64,000 nucleotides of DNA, from contig JAJHRG010000002.1 of NCBI GenBank assembly GCA_020832905.1, positions 124,001 to 188,000 on the forward strand, read 5' to 3'. Of the stretch, positions 48,770-58,039 are shown piece after piece. Source of the DNA: Thermoproteota archaeon. Lineage in GTDB: Archaea > Thermoproteota > Methanomethylicia > Methanomethylicales > Methanomethylicaceae. The translations under genes and the position numbers were made by a program. Position 1 is the first letter of the stretch. Each line of letters opens with the position of its first letter. The notes under the pieces are model-generated. The model was not told the DNA's origin, searched no databases, and saw only the letters and a list, made by a program, of their open reading frames with translations.

Positions 48770-49648
48770 ATGTTTACAGAAGAGGAAATAGATTGTATTA
48801 TTAAAGCTGGAAAAATTGTAAGAAATTTACTAAATAGAGTAAGATCTTTTGTAAAAGAAAATATGAGCTTACTAGAATTAAGTGAAAAAATTGAAAATGA
48901 AATAAGAAAACTAAATGGTGAACCTGCTTTTCCATGTAATATTGGAATTGATGAAGTTGCAGCACATTATACACCATCAGTAAATGATAATAAGAAATTA
49001 GCTTATGGATGTTTATTAAAAATAGATATAGGTGCACATATTAATGGATTTATAGCAGATGCTGCAATTACTATATCTCTTGGATCTGAATATGAGGAAA
49101 TGATAGAAGTTGCAAAAGAAGCATTAGATAAAGCATTATCTTCAATAAGTATTGGAGAAAAAATTTCTAATATTGGAGAAATAATTGAAAAAACTATAAA
49201 ATCCTATGGATATAAACCAATATCAAATCTTACTGGTCATAAAATTTCAAGATATATTATACATGCAGGTGTAAGTATACCAAATATTAGTGGAAACGCT
49301 TATGGAAGAATTGAGCCATGGTCTTTATATGCTATTGAGCCTTTTGTAACATTATCAGAAGCTAAAGGAGAAGTTGTAAATGGACCTTTAGGTAATATAT
49401 TACAAATAATTAAAATTAAGGGACCAAAAGATTCTAAATTAAAAGAATTTTTTGATCTCTTATTTAAAAAATATAAAACATTACCTTTTGCAAGAAGATG
49501 GATAGAAAATCAAGAATATTTAGATATTCTTAAAAAAGATAAATTAATCTATGAATATCCAGTACTAATAGAAGCAAGTGGATTTCCAGTCGCTCAAGCA
49601 GAACATACTATATTAACAACAGATAAAGAAGTAATTGTTATTACATAA
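48770..49648 (+). CDS. map: methionine aminopeptidase type II
   Basis: FTEEEIDCIIKAGKIVR, FPCNIGIDEVAAHYTP, KIDIGAHINGFIADAAIT, NLTGHKISRYIIHAG. Confidence 0.93.
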   Translation: MFTEEEIDCIIKAGKIVRNLLNRVRSFVKENMSLLELSEKIENEIRKLNGEPAFPCNIGIDEVAAHYTPSVNDNKKLAYGCLLKIDIGAHINGFIADAAITISLGSEYEEMIEVAKEALDKALSSISIGEKISNIGEIIEKTIKSYGYKPISNLTGHKISRYIIHAGVSIPNISGNAYGRIEPWSLYAIEPFVTLSEAKGEVVNGPLGNILQIIKIKGPKDSKLKEFFDLLFKKYKTLPFARRWIENQEYLDILKKDKLIYEYPVLIEASGFPVAQAEHTILTTDKEVIVIT

Positions 49649-49663
49649 AAAAGAAAAAAAGAA

Positions 49664-49846
49664 TTACTCTTGAACAGTTATGGCTTGAGTTGGACATTGA
49701 GAAACACATGCCATACAAAGTATACAATCTTGTGGTCTTTTAGGAACAGCTTTATTATTTATAAGCTCAAAGACATTAGTTGGACATACTGATATGCAAA
49801 GTCCATCTCCATTACATTTTTCTGGATCTACTATTACTTTTGGCAT
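49664..49846 (-). CDS. 4Fe-4S ferredoxin
   Basis: 60 aa; CNGDGLCISVCP, CILCMACVSQCP. Confidence 0.88.
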   Translation of the reverse strand: MPKVIVDPEKCNGDGLCISVCPTNVFELINNKAVPKRPQDCILCMACVSQCPTQAITVQE

Positions 49847-49891
49847 TTTTAAGACCCTATAACTTGTTAATATAATTATTTTATAAAAACT

Positions 49892-50095
49892 TTATGGTGG
49901 TAAAACTTCACGAAGTTTTTCACTTGCAGGTAATCCAGCAATTCCCCATGATTCTTTTGGAATCTCTATAATTATTACTTCAACAGCTTCTTTTGGTATT
50001 CCAAGATCTGTAAATACCTTTGTTATTCCTTCTATTGTTTTTCTTTTAGCTTCATCTGAAAAACCCTTCCAAACATAAACACATACTACTGGCAT
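49892..50095 (-). CDS. 4-oxalocrotonate tautomerase family protein
   Basis: 67 aa; MPVVCVYVWKGFSDEAKRKTIEGITKVFTDLGIP. Confidence 0.85.
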   Translation of the reverse strand: MPVVCVYVWKGFSDEAKRKTIEGITKVFTDLGIPKEAVEVIIIEIPKESWGIAGLPASEKLREVLPP

Positions 50096-50111
50096 TTTTT
50101 AACCTCACTTA

Positions 50112-50681
50112 TTAATATTCTTCACATAATCTTTGAAAATACATAAATGAATGACCACATGAAGGACATTCTTGAGGAGGAGTTTTTCCAATATGAACAT
50201 AGCCACATTTTCTACATACCCAAACTATTGGTTCATCTCTTTTAAAGAATTTTCCTGATTCTAAAAGCTCTAATAATTTTTTATATCTTTCTTCATGATG
50301 TTTTTCAGCTACTATTATTGCTTCTATTCTTAATGCAATATCATTAAATCCTTCTTCTCTAGCAATTTTTGCAAATTCAGGATAAAGTTCAGAATTTTCA
50401 TAATGTTCTCCTTTAATAGCAGCTTTTAAATTATCAATAGTACTTCCAATAGATAATGGAACTGAAGTTTCAATTTTAATTTCATCTAAATTTCCTTTAA
50501 GTTTTTGAGCTAATTCAAAAAATGTTTCAGCATGTTCTTTCTCATTCATAGCAGTAATTTCAAATATTTCTGCAATTTGTTCATATCCTTCTTTTCTTGC
50601 TATACTTGCATAAAATGTATATCGATTTCTTGCTTGTGATTCTCCTACATATGCTTTTATTAAATTTTCAAAAGTCCTCAT
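50112..50681 (-). CDS. rubrerythrin
   Basis: 189 aa; AYVGESQARNRYTFYA, ITAMNEKEHAETFFELA, rubredoxin-like CRKCGYVHIGKTPPQECPSCGH. Confidence 0.95.
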   Translation of the reverse strand: MRTFENLIKAYVGESQARNRYTFYASIARKEGYEQIAEIFEITAMNEKEHAETFFELAQKLKGNLDEIKIETSVPLSIGSTIDNLKAAIKGEHYENSELYPEFAKIAREEGFNDIALRIEAIIVAEKHHEERYKKLLELLESGKFFKRDEPIVWVCRKCGYVHIGKTPPQECPSCGHSFMYFQRLCEEY

Positions 50682-50759
50682 AAAATAGAATATTAAAAAA
50701 ATGTATTTATAGCTTACTAGAAGGAAAAAATAAAAAACTAGAATTTTAATTAATAACTT

Positions 50760-51284
50760 ATGTGTGTTCTTGGTAAAGATAAATTAATAGAATTAAATAA
50801 GGAATATAGAATAATACATCCATTTAATGAAAATCAATTAGATGGAGATAGCTATATACTTACAGTAGGACAAGATGTAGTATTAAACTATTTAGAACAT
50901 CAAAATATAATATCCTATGAAATAGTATTTACACCACCAAATTATATTGCATACTTAACTGCAAAAAGTAGATATGGAAGAATGGGGCTTTCATTTTTAA
51001 ATGCAGCAAAAGTTCATAGTGGCTTTTGTGGAAGACTTGCACTTGAAGTTGTAAATTTAAATAATGAAAGAAAACCAATAATAATAAGAAAAGGAGATCC
51101 ATTTATGCATATAGAGTTTATAAGAAGAGAAGGAGAACCTTCTCCATACGAAGGAGAATATCAATTTCAATATATGACCGATGAAGAAATAAATGAATAT
51201 ATTCCAATACTAAAAAAAGCAATTCCAAATTTTGATAAATTATTTAAAATATGGATGAGTAAAAGATCACATCAATTTCCATAA
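50760..51284 (+). CDS. dCTP deaminase/dUTPase-like protein
   Basis: 174 aa; AKSRYGRMGLSFLNAAKVHSGFCGRLALEVVN. Confidence 0.8.
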   Translation: MCVLGKDKLIELNKEYRIIHPFNENQLDGDSYILTVGQDVVLNYLEHQNIISYEIVFTPPNYIAYLTAKSRYGRMGLSFLNAAKVHSGFCGRLALEVVNLNNERKPIIIRKGDPFMHIEFIRREGEPSPYEGEYQFQYMTDEEINEYIPILKKAIPNFDKLFKIWMSKRSHQFP

Positions 51285-51743
51285 ATCATCTCCAACATAA
51301 TGTAAGTTTTTTACTGCTTTTCCTTTTCTTTTTTCAAAAATTTCTTTTACATTCATAATCATAATTCCTATGGCAATAGGTTTTTCATGTTTTTCATCCA
51401 CAACTACTACAACTTTTCCAATTTCAGCATTATTTTTAATTTCTTTTATTCCTGGAGCCATTACATCTGCTCCATTAACTATATGAGGTACTGCTCCCAT
51501 ATCTACAATAACTTTTGGAAGTAAATCAAGAACTTCTTTTGGTGATTTTAATGTTGGAATTAAGTTTTCTTCTACTAAAATAGCAATAGGCTTTCCTTCT
51601 TGAAAATATATTTTCTTTCCATTTTTTGTTTCTACTACTTCAATAATTTTCTTTTTATCTAAATCAATAGAATACTTTTCTTTTAAAACTTTTAATAATT
51701 CTTTTTGCTCTTTAGAACTTAATGGATGTCTTTTTTTAATCAT
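51267..51743 (-). CDS. PUA-domain RNA-binding protein
   Basis: 158 aa; PKVIVDMGAVPHIVNGADVMAPGIKEI, AIGIMIMNVKEIFEKRKGKAV. Confidence 0.85.
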   Translation of the reverse strand: MIKKRHPLSSKEQKELLKVLKEKYSIDLDKKKIIEVVETKNGKKIYFQEGKPIAILVEENLIPTLKSPKEVLDLLPKVIVDMGAVPHIVNGADVMAPGIKEIKNNAEIGKVVVVVDEKHEKPIAIGIMIMNVKEIFEKRKGKAVKNLHYVGDDLWKLM

Positions 51744-51840
51744 AATAATTTTTCTTACATTAGTTATTTATTATAAATCTTCCGATAGGCTTAAATAATC
51801 TTTTTCATTATCGAAAAATTGCTTATAGTGGGAGTTCAGT

Positions 51841-52074
51841 ATGAGTGAACATAGTGCAACTGAATTATTAAGTCAATCTATAGGTTCAATAGTCTTAGTA
51901 AAACTAAAAGGAGGAAGAGAAATTAGAGGATTAATAAAAAGTTTTGATCAACACTTAAATTTAGTATTAGAGAATGCAGAAGAATTAGTAGGAGAAAATA
52001 AAGAACCAAGAAAATTAGGAACAGTAATAGTAAGAGGAGATAATGTAGTTTTAATCTCTCCATCTCCAAGGTGA
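51841..52074 (+). CDS. LSm/Sm-like archaeal protein
   Basis: 77 aa; IVLVKLKGGREIRGLIKSFDQHLNLVLENAEE, TVIVRGDNVVLISP. Confidence 0.95.
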   Translation: MSEHSATELLSQSIGSIVLVKLKGGREIRGLIKSFDQHLNLVLENAEELVGENKEPRKLGTVIVRGDNVVLISPSPR

Positions 52075-52079
52075 TTTAA

Positions 52080-52223
52080 ATGAAAGGAACACCATCAATG
52101 GGAAGAAGATCAAGAGGAAAAACACATATTACATGTAGAAGATGTGGTCGTCATAGTTATCATGTAAGAAAAAAGAAATGTGCAGCATGTGGATATGGAA
52201 GATCAGCAAAAAGAAATGATTAG
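52080..52223 (+). CDS. rpl37e: 50S ribosomal protein L37e (not in ORF track)
   Basis: [47 protein letters not shown]; CxxC...CxxC; adjacent to LSm. Confidence 0.95.
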   Translation: MKGTPSMGRRSRGKTHITCRRCGRHSYHVRKKKCAACGYGRSAKRND

Positions 52224-52266
52224 AAATAAAATTAAAATAATAGAAGTAAAATAAATAAAAAGAGAA

Positions 52267-52357
52267 GGGCCGGTAGCTCAGTGGCAGAGCGCCCGCTTGG
52301 CGTTATAAAATACCAGAATGCGGGAGATCGAGGGTTCAAATCCCTCCCGGTCCACCA
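52267..52357 (+). tRNA. tRNA-Ala (GGC) with 16-nt intron at 52303-52318, CCA encoded
   Basis: Acceptor GGGCCGG/CCGGTCC; exons CCCGC-TTGGCG and T-GCGGG; intron TTATAAAATACCAGAA after position 37 with bulge-helix-bulge geometry. Confidence 0.9.
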
Positions 52358-52586
52358 TTATTTTATACAATCATTAATAATGAATTGATCTTCTTATCTT
52401 AAAGGATAAGACTTTTAATTGCAAACATAATTTAACATTAATTGAAGATTATAATTATATTGCTTGCATAGTGAACTATTTTCATAGCTAAGTTAGAAAC
52501 TCTTTCACAATTGTATATTAATACACTTATTATGAACTTATAGATTTACCAAATCTTTTTATACATAAATACGTATATACATATTT

Positions 52587-52877
52587 ATGGCAAAAAAGAA
52601 GCTCACTTTAAGTATTGATGAAGATTTATTGAAAGAAGCTAAAAGAATTTCTGCTCTTGAAGGAAATAGTTTGAGTAGTATTGTTGAGGAGTATTTTGAA
52701 GGATTAGTATTTGAAAAGTGGATTAAAGAGCTTTGTAATGATCTAAGTTTTAAAGATATTAAACCTGTAATAGAGTCAGAGATTCCAAAAAATAGACCCA
52801 AGGGATTAGAAGCTTCAAAAATAATAAGAGAATTAAGAGATGAGCAAATGAGGAGAATATTTAATGCTAAAGAGTGA
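52587..52877 (+). CDS. antitoxin-like protein of VapBC pair
   Basis: 96 aa; MAKKKLTLSIDEDLLKEAKRISALEGNSLSSIVEEYFEGL; overlaps PIN gene. Confidence 0.75.
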   Translation: MAKKKLTLSIDEDLLKEAKRISALEGNSLSSIVEEYFEGLVFEKWIKELCNDLSFKDIKPVIESEIPKNRPKGLEASKIIRELRDEQMRRIFNAKE

Positions 52878-53325
52878 AGAGATACTATATTTAGATACTA
52901 GTGCTTTAGTGAAGAGATATATTGAAGAGTCTGGAAGTGATGTTGTAGATGAGATCTTTAGAGATTCATATAAGGGAATTAAAACACTAGCATTTTCCTA
53001 CTGGAATCTTGCTGAAGCTATAGTTGCATTTGATAAATATGAAAAGAAGTTAGGTCTTAATGCAAAAGAGATTATGAAAAACATGCTAAGAGAAATTACT
53101 ACTCTTTCAAGATTGCATAGATTAATTATTGTTAATATAACTCCTTCTCTCTTACGAAAATCCATAAATCTTATACTAAAATATCATATTTATGTAGCAG
53201 ATGCTCTTCAAATTGCTACAGCTAAGAAAATTAAAAGCTCTATAATTGTTACAGGAGATAAAGAATTAGCAAACATAGCTCAAGCTGAAGGTTTAAAAGT
53301 TTTTTATCTAACCCCTTCATTCTAA
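52864..53325 (+). CDS. PIN-domain toxin VapC
   Basis: 153 aa; LYLDTSALVKRYIEESG, NLAEAI, VADALQIATA, IIVTGDKELANIAQ. Confidence 0.85.
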   Translation: MLKSEEILYLDTSALVKRYIEESGSDVVDEIFRDSYKGIKTLAFSYWNLAEAIVAFDKYEKKLGLNAKEIMKNMLREITTLSRLHRLIIVNITPSLLRKSINLILKYHIYVADALQIATAKKIKSSIIVTGDKELANIAQAEGLKVFYLTPSF

Positions 53326-53327
53326 AA

Positions 53328-53480
53328 CTGATTTCCTCTAGTCCTAAAGGACAAGGGTTCTCTGCATTTATTCGGATTTACATCTTTCATTTGCAAGACA
53401 TTCAGGAAAATTAGAGTCCCTACATCTTAATTTGTTTAAGTAATTGCCAATTCTGCATTCATGTGTCTAGGACAATCACT
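53328..53480 (-). mobile_element. IS200/IS605-type right-end remnant (omegaRNA-like), inner boundary approximate
   Basis: Reverse complement ...ATGCAGAGAACCCTTGTCCTTTAGGACTAGAGGAAATCAG, same layout as the RE of the intact element (GGAACCC...TTTAGGGCGGGGAGGAGGTCAG). Confidence 0.6.
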
Positions 53481-53620
53481 AGTCATCAATTAATATTGAA
53501 AGAATTTATAAGTTTTCTCTTATTCTTGCCATTTATGACAAGAATTTCGGTTGTAAGATATTTTGATATTTAAAAAGCTAGTCATTAAAACTAATGGACT
53601 TATCCTTTAGAATGAAATAG

Positions 53621-54033
53621 TCAGATGTATAATACTTTAACATTAAGTTTTTGTGCTATTTTATATTGATTTTCATCTGAAGTAATAAGAACTGCTTGTT
53701 TATTTATTGCTTGAGTAATGAAAAGTGTATCATATATAGGTATTTTGTTTTCAATAGCTATTCTAAGTGCTTGATTTAAATATAGATCTTGTTCTTCTAC
53801 TATGAGTAATGTATTCTTTAGTTTTAATAAATCATCTAATAATACAAAGGCTTCTCAATGCTTATATTTCCTAATAATATAGTTCTTCTCCAAATTGCAT
53901 TTGCAACTTCCTTAAGAGCTAAGTCAAGAGTATATGGTTTCTCAATAATGATTTCTTTAACTTTTCTCCATTCTTCTTCTTTTAATAGAAATTTTGCTAT
54001 AGTGGAAGAATCAATGACAAAAACGAACGACAA
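53621..54033 (-). pseudogene. PIN-domain toxin (VapC-like), frameshifted near 53850 and abutting an IS element at its 5' end
   Basis: FVFVIDSSTIAKFLLKEEEW...RRTILLGNISIE then frame change to AFVLLDDLLKLKN...IPIYDTLFITQAINKQAVLITSDENQYKIAQKLNVKVLYI*. Confidence 0.75.
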
Positions 54034-55546
54034 GCCTCGCCCTTCAGCGCGGGGTTAGGTTTATAAGCTACTGCCTGCTATTTCTGTTGTATGCCTGCTA
54101 CTGAACCGATTAGAATCGGGAAGGATACTAAGGAGGAATTGAAGAGGCTGAAAATACATCCTAGGGAAACCTACGACGATGTAATTAAGAGACTCATTGA
54201 GGAGCATAAGAGGCGTAAGCATGAGAAGAACTAACGTGGTTAAACTAGTAGTGGATAAGGAAACACATAAGAAGCTGAAGGAACTAGGCATAATCACAGC
54301 AAAATGTTGGAACGAAGTGAACTGGTTGAGGATGCAACAGTTCAAGAAGGGAGAAAGGGTAAACTTTGTTGAGACCGAAAAGGAGGTATACGAGAAGTAC
54401 AAGCATGTGTTAAAGGTCAATGCGCAACAGGTTGCTAGGAAGAACGCCGAAACATGGAAAAGCTTCTTCTCCTTAATTAAGGAGAAAAAGGAGGGAAGGT
54501 TACCAAAGTGGTTCAAACCAAGACCTCCAGGTTACTGGAGGGATGAGAGTGGAAAATATAGGTTGATAATCGTCATTAGGAACGACCGTTACGAGGTGGA
54601 TGAAAACAAGAGGACCATCTATTTGAAGGACTTCAAGCTAGCCTTGGATTTTAAAGGGAAACTCAAGTGGCGTGGAAAACAGGGTAGGCTAGAGATAATT
54701 TACAATGAGGCTAGAAGGGTTTGGTATGCCCACATCCCTGTAGAGGTCGAGAATGTAGCCAAAGCCAAGGGCAACCTGAGGGCTGGAGTGGACTTGGGAA
54801 TTGTTAATTTGGCTACTGTTTACGTCGAGGACGGCTCTTGGTATGTTTTCAAGGGTGGTGGTGTTCTCTCTCGATACGAGCATTATAGTAAAAGGATAAG
54901 CGCAGTTCAGAAAGTTTTAGCTAGACATAGACAAAGGAGGAGTAGAAGACTTAAACTCCTTTATGATAAGAGGAGAAGGTTTTTGAAGCATGCGTTGAAC
55001 AGCATGGTTAGAAAAATAATGGAGGAGCTGAAGGATAAGGGAGTGGGTGAAATTATCGTAGGTTATCCTAAAGAGATATCTAGGAATCACGGTAATAAGC
55101 TCATGGTGAACTTTTGGAATTATGGTTACGTAATCAAGCGCTTCAAGGAGATTGGTGAGGAGTTGGGAATTAGGGTGATTGATGTTGATGAACAGAACAC
55201 CTCTAAGACTTGCTCCCTGTGCGGGGAGGCCCACGAAAATGAGCGCGTTAAACGCGGTCTCTTCAAGTGTCCCTGCATAGGGAAGGTCATAAATGCAGAC
55301 CTAAACGGGGCAATAAACATCCTACATATCCCTGAGTCCCTAGGATCTAGGAGCAGGGGGCAACTCTTAGGAAGGGATAGGGGTAACGGGCTGAAGACCC
55401 AGCCTGTGGTCTACCGCTGGACGAATGGAGCGGGGTGGGTGCGAACCTCACCTACCAGCTATGAAGTGATGAAAATGAAGGTAGTAAACCACAAACCTAT
55501 GAATCGCCTAGGGAACCCTCGTACTTTAGGGCGGGGAGGAGGTCAG
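54030..55546 (+). mobile_element. IS200/IS605-type element with TnpB only (no tnpA); ends approximate
   Basis: LE hairpin CCTCGCCCTTCAGCGCGGGG and RE CCCTCGTACTTTAGGGCGGGGAGGAGGTCAG; clearly higher GC than flanks. Confidence 0.8.
54091..54234 (+). CDS. 47-aa VapB-like/DUF7557-type protein upstream of tnpB
   Basis: MPATEPIRIGKDTKEELKRLKIHPRETYDDVIKRLIEEHKRRKHEKN; overlaps tnpB start ATG 54221. Confidence 0.65.
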   Translation: MPATEPIRIGKDTKEELKRLKIHPRETYDDVIKRLIEEHKRRKHEKN

Positions 55547-55564
55547 TTTCTCTGTCAATTCTAA
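54221..55564 (+). CDS. tnpB: RNA-guided nuclease TnpB (likely start ATG 54221)
   Basis: RuvC motifs AGVDLGIVNLATV, VIDVDEQNTSKTCSLCG, INADLNGAINIL; Zn finger CSLC...CPC. Confidence 0.92.
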   Translation: MRRTNVVKLVVDKETHKKLKELGIITAKCWNEVNWLRMQQFKKGERVNFVETEKEVYEKYKHVLKVNAQQVARKNAETWKSFFSLIKEKKEGRLPKWFKPRPPGYWRDESGKYRLIIVIRNDRYEVDENKRTIYLKDFKLALDFKGKLKWRGKQGRLEIIYNEARRVWYAHIPVEVENVAKAKGNLRAGVDLGIVNLATVYVEDGSWYVFKGGGVLSRYEHYSKRISAVQKVLARHRQRRSRRLKLLYDKRRRFLKHALNSMVRKIMEELKDKGVGEIIVGYPKEISRNHGNKLMVNFWNYGYVIKRFKEIGEELGIRVIDVDEQNTSKTCSLCGEAHENERVKRGLFKCPCIGKVINADLNGAINILHIPESLGSRSRGQLLGRDRGNGLKTQPVVYRWTNGAGWVRTSPTSYEVMKMKVVNHKPMNRLGNPRTLGRGGGQFLCQF

Positions 55565-55766
55565 TCCACCTAGATATAGTACCTGCAGGAAGTTCTGGAA
55601 TATCTTTTAAATCTTCTTCAATTTTTCTTAAAAGCTCCTCAGCTTCTAATTGAGTTACAGTATTCTCAATAAATCTTCTTATTAATTCACTCCAGTTAAT
55701 ATTATGAAATTTTTGCATTCTTTCTTTTAATTTCTTAGGAATTCTAACACATACAATAGTAGACAT
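55497..55766 (-). CDS. VapB-like RHH antitoxin, C-terminus replaced by IS right end
   Basis: MSTIVCVRIPKKLKERMQKFHNINWSELIRRFIEN...DIPELPAGTISRWIRIDRE then IS-derived TDLLPALKYEGSLGDS. Confidence 0.75.
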   Translation of the reverse strand: MSTIVCVRIPKKLKERMQKFHNINWSELIRRFIENTVTQLEAEELLRKIEEDLKDIPELPAGTISRWIRIDRETDLLPALKYEGSLGDS

Positions 55767-55915
55767 ATAATAATCGTAAAACAAAAATGTAAAACAAAAA
55801 TATAAATATATCTGTAATACTTTAATCTTTAAATTAAATTTAATTAATTTTTAATTAAAATTAAAGCAATAAACTATATATAACATTAAAATGATATTTA
55901 AAATCAAGTGATATT

Positions 55916-56047
55916 ATGAAAGTAATTTTACATGAAGATCTTTTATCCATATGGAATAGATGTTTGAGAAAATTATTAAAAATTAGAAAAGCATTCTTAA
56001 GAATAAATACATTTCATTTAGAAATAGAAGATAAAATTGATGCTTAA
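55916..56047 (+). CDS. short hypothetical ORF (43 aa)
   Basis: MKVILHEDLLSIWNRCLRKLLKIRKAFLRINTFHLEIEDKIDA just upstream of the glycosyltransferase. Confidence 0.3.
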   Translation: MKVILHEDLLSIWNRCLRKLLKIRKAFLRINTFHLEIEDKIDA

Positions 56048-56059
56048 GAGGATGAAATA

Positions 56060-57289
56060 TTGAATCCTCTTTACATTTTATTTCTTATTACACTTTTTAT
56101 AGTTTTTATTTGGAGTACTTATAATGGCTTAATTTCAGTTACTGGTATTTTTCATTCAAAATTTTTACATAGAAAAATTTCATATGAAGTAAAAAATTAT
56201 CCTATGATTTCAATTATTATCCCAGTAAAAAATGAAGAAAAAGTTATAGGAAGATGCTTAGATGCTTTTTTAAAAATTGATTATCCTCATGATAAAATGG
56301 AAATTATAATTGTTGAAGATGGCTCAATAGATAAAACTATTGATATATGTATGAAATATACTGAAAAATATCCTAATTTAATAAAGTTTTTACAAAAATC
56401 AATATCTAATGGAAAGCCATCAGCTTTAAATTTTGGACTTAAGTATACAAAAGGAGAAATTATTGGAATTTTTGATGCAGATAGTGTACCTGAATCTGAT
56501 ATATTAAAGAAAGTTGCTTTTTATTTTAATGTATTAAAAGTAGATGTTTTACAAGGAAAAACTCTTCCAATAAATACTAATGAAAATATATTAACTAAGA
56601 TTATATCATATGAAGATTTTATTAAATATGAGGGAAGAATTAAAGGTAAAGAAATTTTGAAGTTATTTGTTCCATTAACTGGAAGTTGTTATTTTATTAA
56701 GAAAAAATTAATATTGGATATTGGTGGATGGAATGAAAATTGCTTATCTGAAGATACAGAATTAGCAATTAAACTATTAGAAAAAGGAATTAAAATAAAA
56801 TATGCAGATGATATAATATGTTGGCAAGAAAATCCATCAAAAATTAAAGCTTTTTATAAGCAAAGAAAAAGATGGCTTAGGGGAACAATGGAAGCTGCAA
56901 TTAAATATGGAAAACTTATTAGAAGATTAAGTAAAGAAAGTATAGATGCTGAAATGACATTAATAGGACCATTTATTTCCATACCATATTTATTAAGTTA
57001 TTTATTAGCAATTTATTTTATTATATTTCCATCTGAAGAAATAATAGTGATATTAGCTCAATTATTCATAATAGCTAGTATGGTAGCATCAATTATTGCA
57101 GGTATTATTTTGAGTATTATTATTAAGCCAAGAAAAAAATATGATATTCTTTTAATACCTTTTATTTATGTTTATTGGATTATTCAAACAATTATTGCTT
57201 TACATTCATTTATTGATATAATTCTTAAAAAACCTATTAAATGGGAAAGAACAGAAAAGTCAGGAATAAGTACTATTATCTCATTTTAA
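56060..57289 (+). CDS. family 2 glycosyltransferase, membrane-anchored
   Basis: 409 aa; ISIIIPVKNEEKVIGRCLDAFLKIDYP, GIFDADSVPE, QRKRWLRG, C-terminal TMs. Confidence 0.9.
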   Translation: MNPLYILFLITLFIVFIWSTYNGLISVTGIFHSKFLHRKISYEVKNYPMISIIIPVKNEEKVIGRCLDAFLKIDYPHDKMEIIIVEDGSIDKTIDICMKYTEKYPNLIKFLQKSISNGKPSALNFGLKYTKGEIIGIFDADSVPESDILKKVAFYFNVLKVDVLQGKTLPINTNENILTKIISYEDFIKYEGRIKGKEILKLFVPLTGSCYFIKKKLILDIGGWNENCLSEDTELAIKLLEKGIKIKYADDIICWQENPSKIKAFYKQRKRWLRGTMEAAIKYGKLIRRLSKESIDAEMTLIGPFISIPYLLSYLLAIYFIIFPSEEIIVILAQLFIIASMVASIIAGIILSIIIKPRKKYDILLIPFIYVYWIIQTIIALHSFIDIILKKPIKWERTEKSGISTIISF

Positions 57290-57419
57290 ATTCAATTAAT
57301 AATATAGCACTAATATTCTTTTTATTAAGTATAGTTTAATATTAAAAAATTATGTAAAAATATCATTATTGAATAAAGTTTATAAGATGTCATTATAAAA
57401 AGAAATTAAGGGATTATTC

Positions 57420-57896
57420 TTGATTATATTACCTAAGAAAATAGAGGAAAAATTAAAAGAAGAATCTAAGAGAATTGGAATTTCAGAAGAAGAATTAATA
57501 TTAGAAGCTTTATCAAAAATTCTTAATGAACCTATTGATCCAGAAACAAAAATTGAAATGCATTTAAAACTTTCAGAAAAATATCTCAAGGATGCTGAAG
57601 ATTTTCTAGTTAAAAAGGATTATGTTCAAGCATCTGAAAAAGCTTGGGGAGCTGCTTCTCAAATAGTTAAAGCTTTAGCTATGAAAGAAGGAATAGAAGT
57701 TAGAAGTCATGGAGAATTACATAAATATATTACAGAATTAAGCAAAAAAAGAGAAGATAAAGAAATTATAACACTTTGGTTTTCAGCAATTTCTCTTCAT
57801 CAAAATTTTTATGAAAATTGGCTTCCTGAAGAAGCTATAAAAAGTGGAATAGAAAACGTTAGAAAGCTTATTGAAAAATTAAGAAAGCTTTTATGA
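57420..57896 (+). CDS. PaREP1/HEPN-like family protein
   Basis: 158 aa; KYLKDAEDFLVKKDYVQASEKAWGAASQIVKALAMKEG. Confidence 0.7.
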   Translation: MIILPKKIEEKLKEESKRIGISEEELILEALSKILNEPIDPETKIEMHLKLSEKYLKDAEDFLVKKDYVQASEKAWGAASQIVKALAMKEGIEVRSHGELHKYITELSKKREDKEIITLWFSAISLHQNFYENWLPEEAIKSGIENVRKLIEKLRKLL

Positions 57897-58039
57897 TTTT
57901 AAATTTTGAAATAACTTTTATTAATAGACTAATTATTATATAAGATAAAGATTTCTAAGAGTTGATATTTTAGAAACACTAATTATTAAATTATATGTTT
58001 TGATAATCTACAAATTTAAAAATTAGAAGAAAATAAATT

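Noticed and set aside
54061-55320. Minus ORFs inside the TnpB element (54061, 54689, 54917, 55126)
   Set aside because: Antisense to tnpB; arise from higher GC content; no family resemblance
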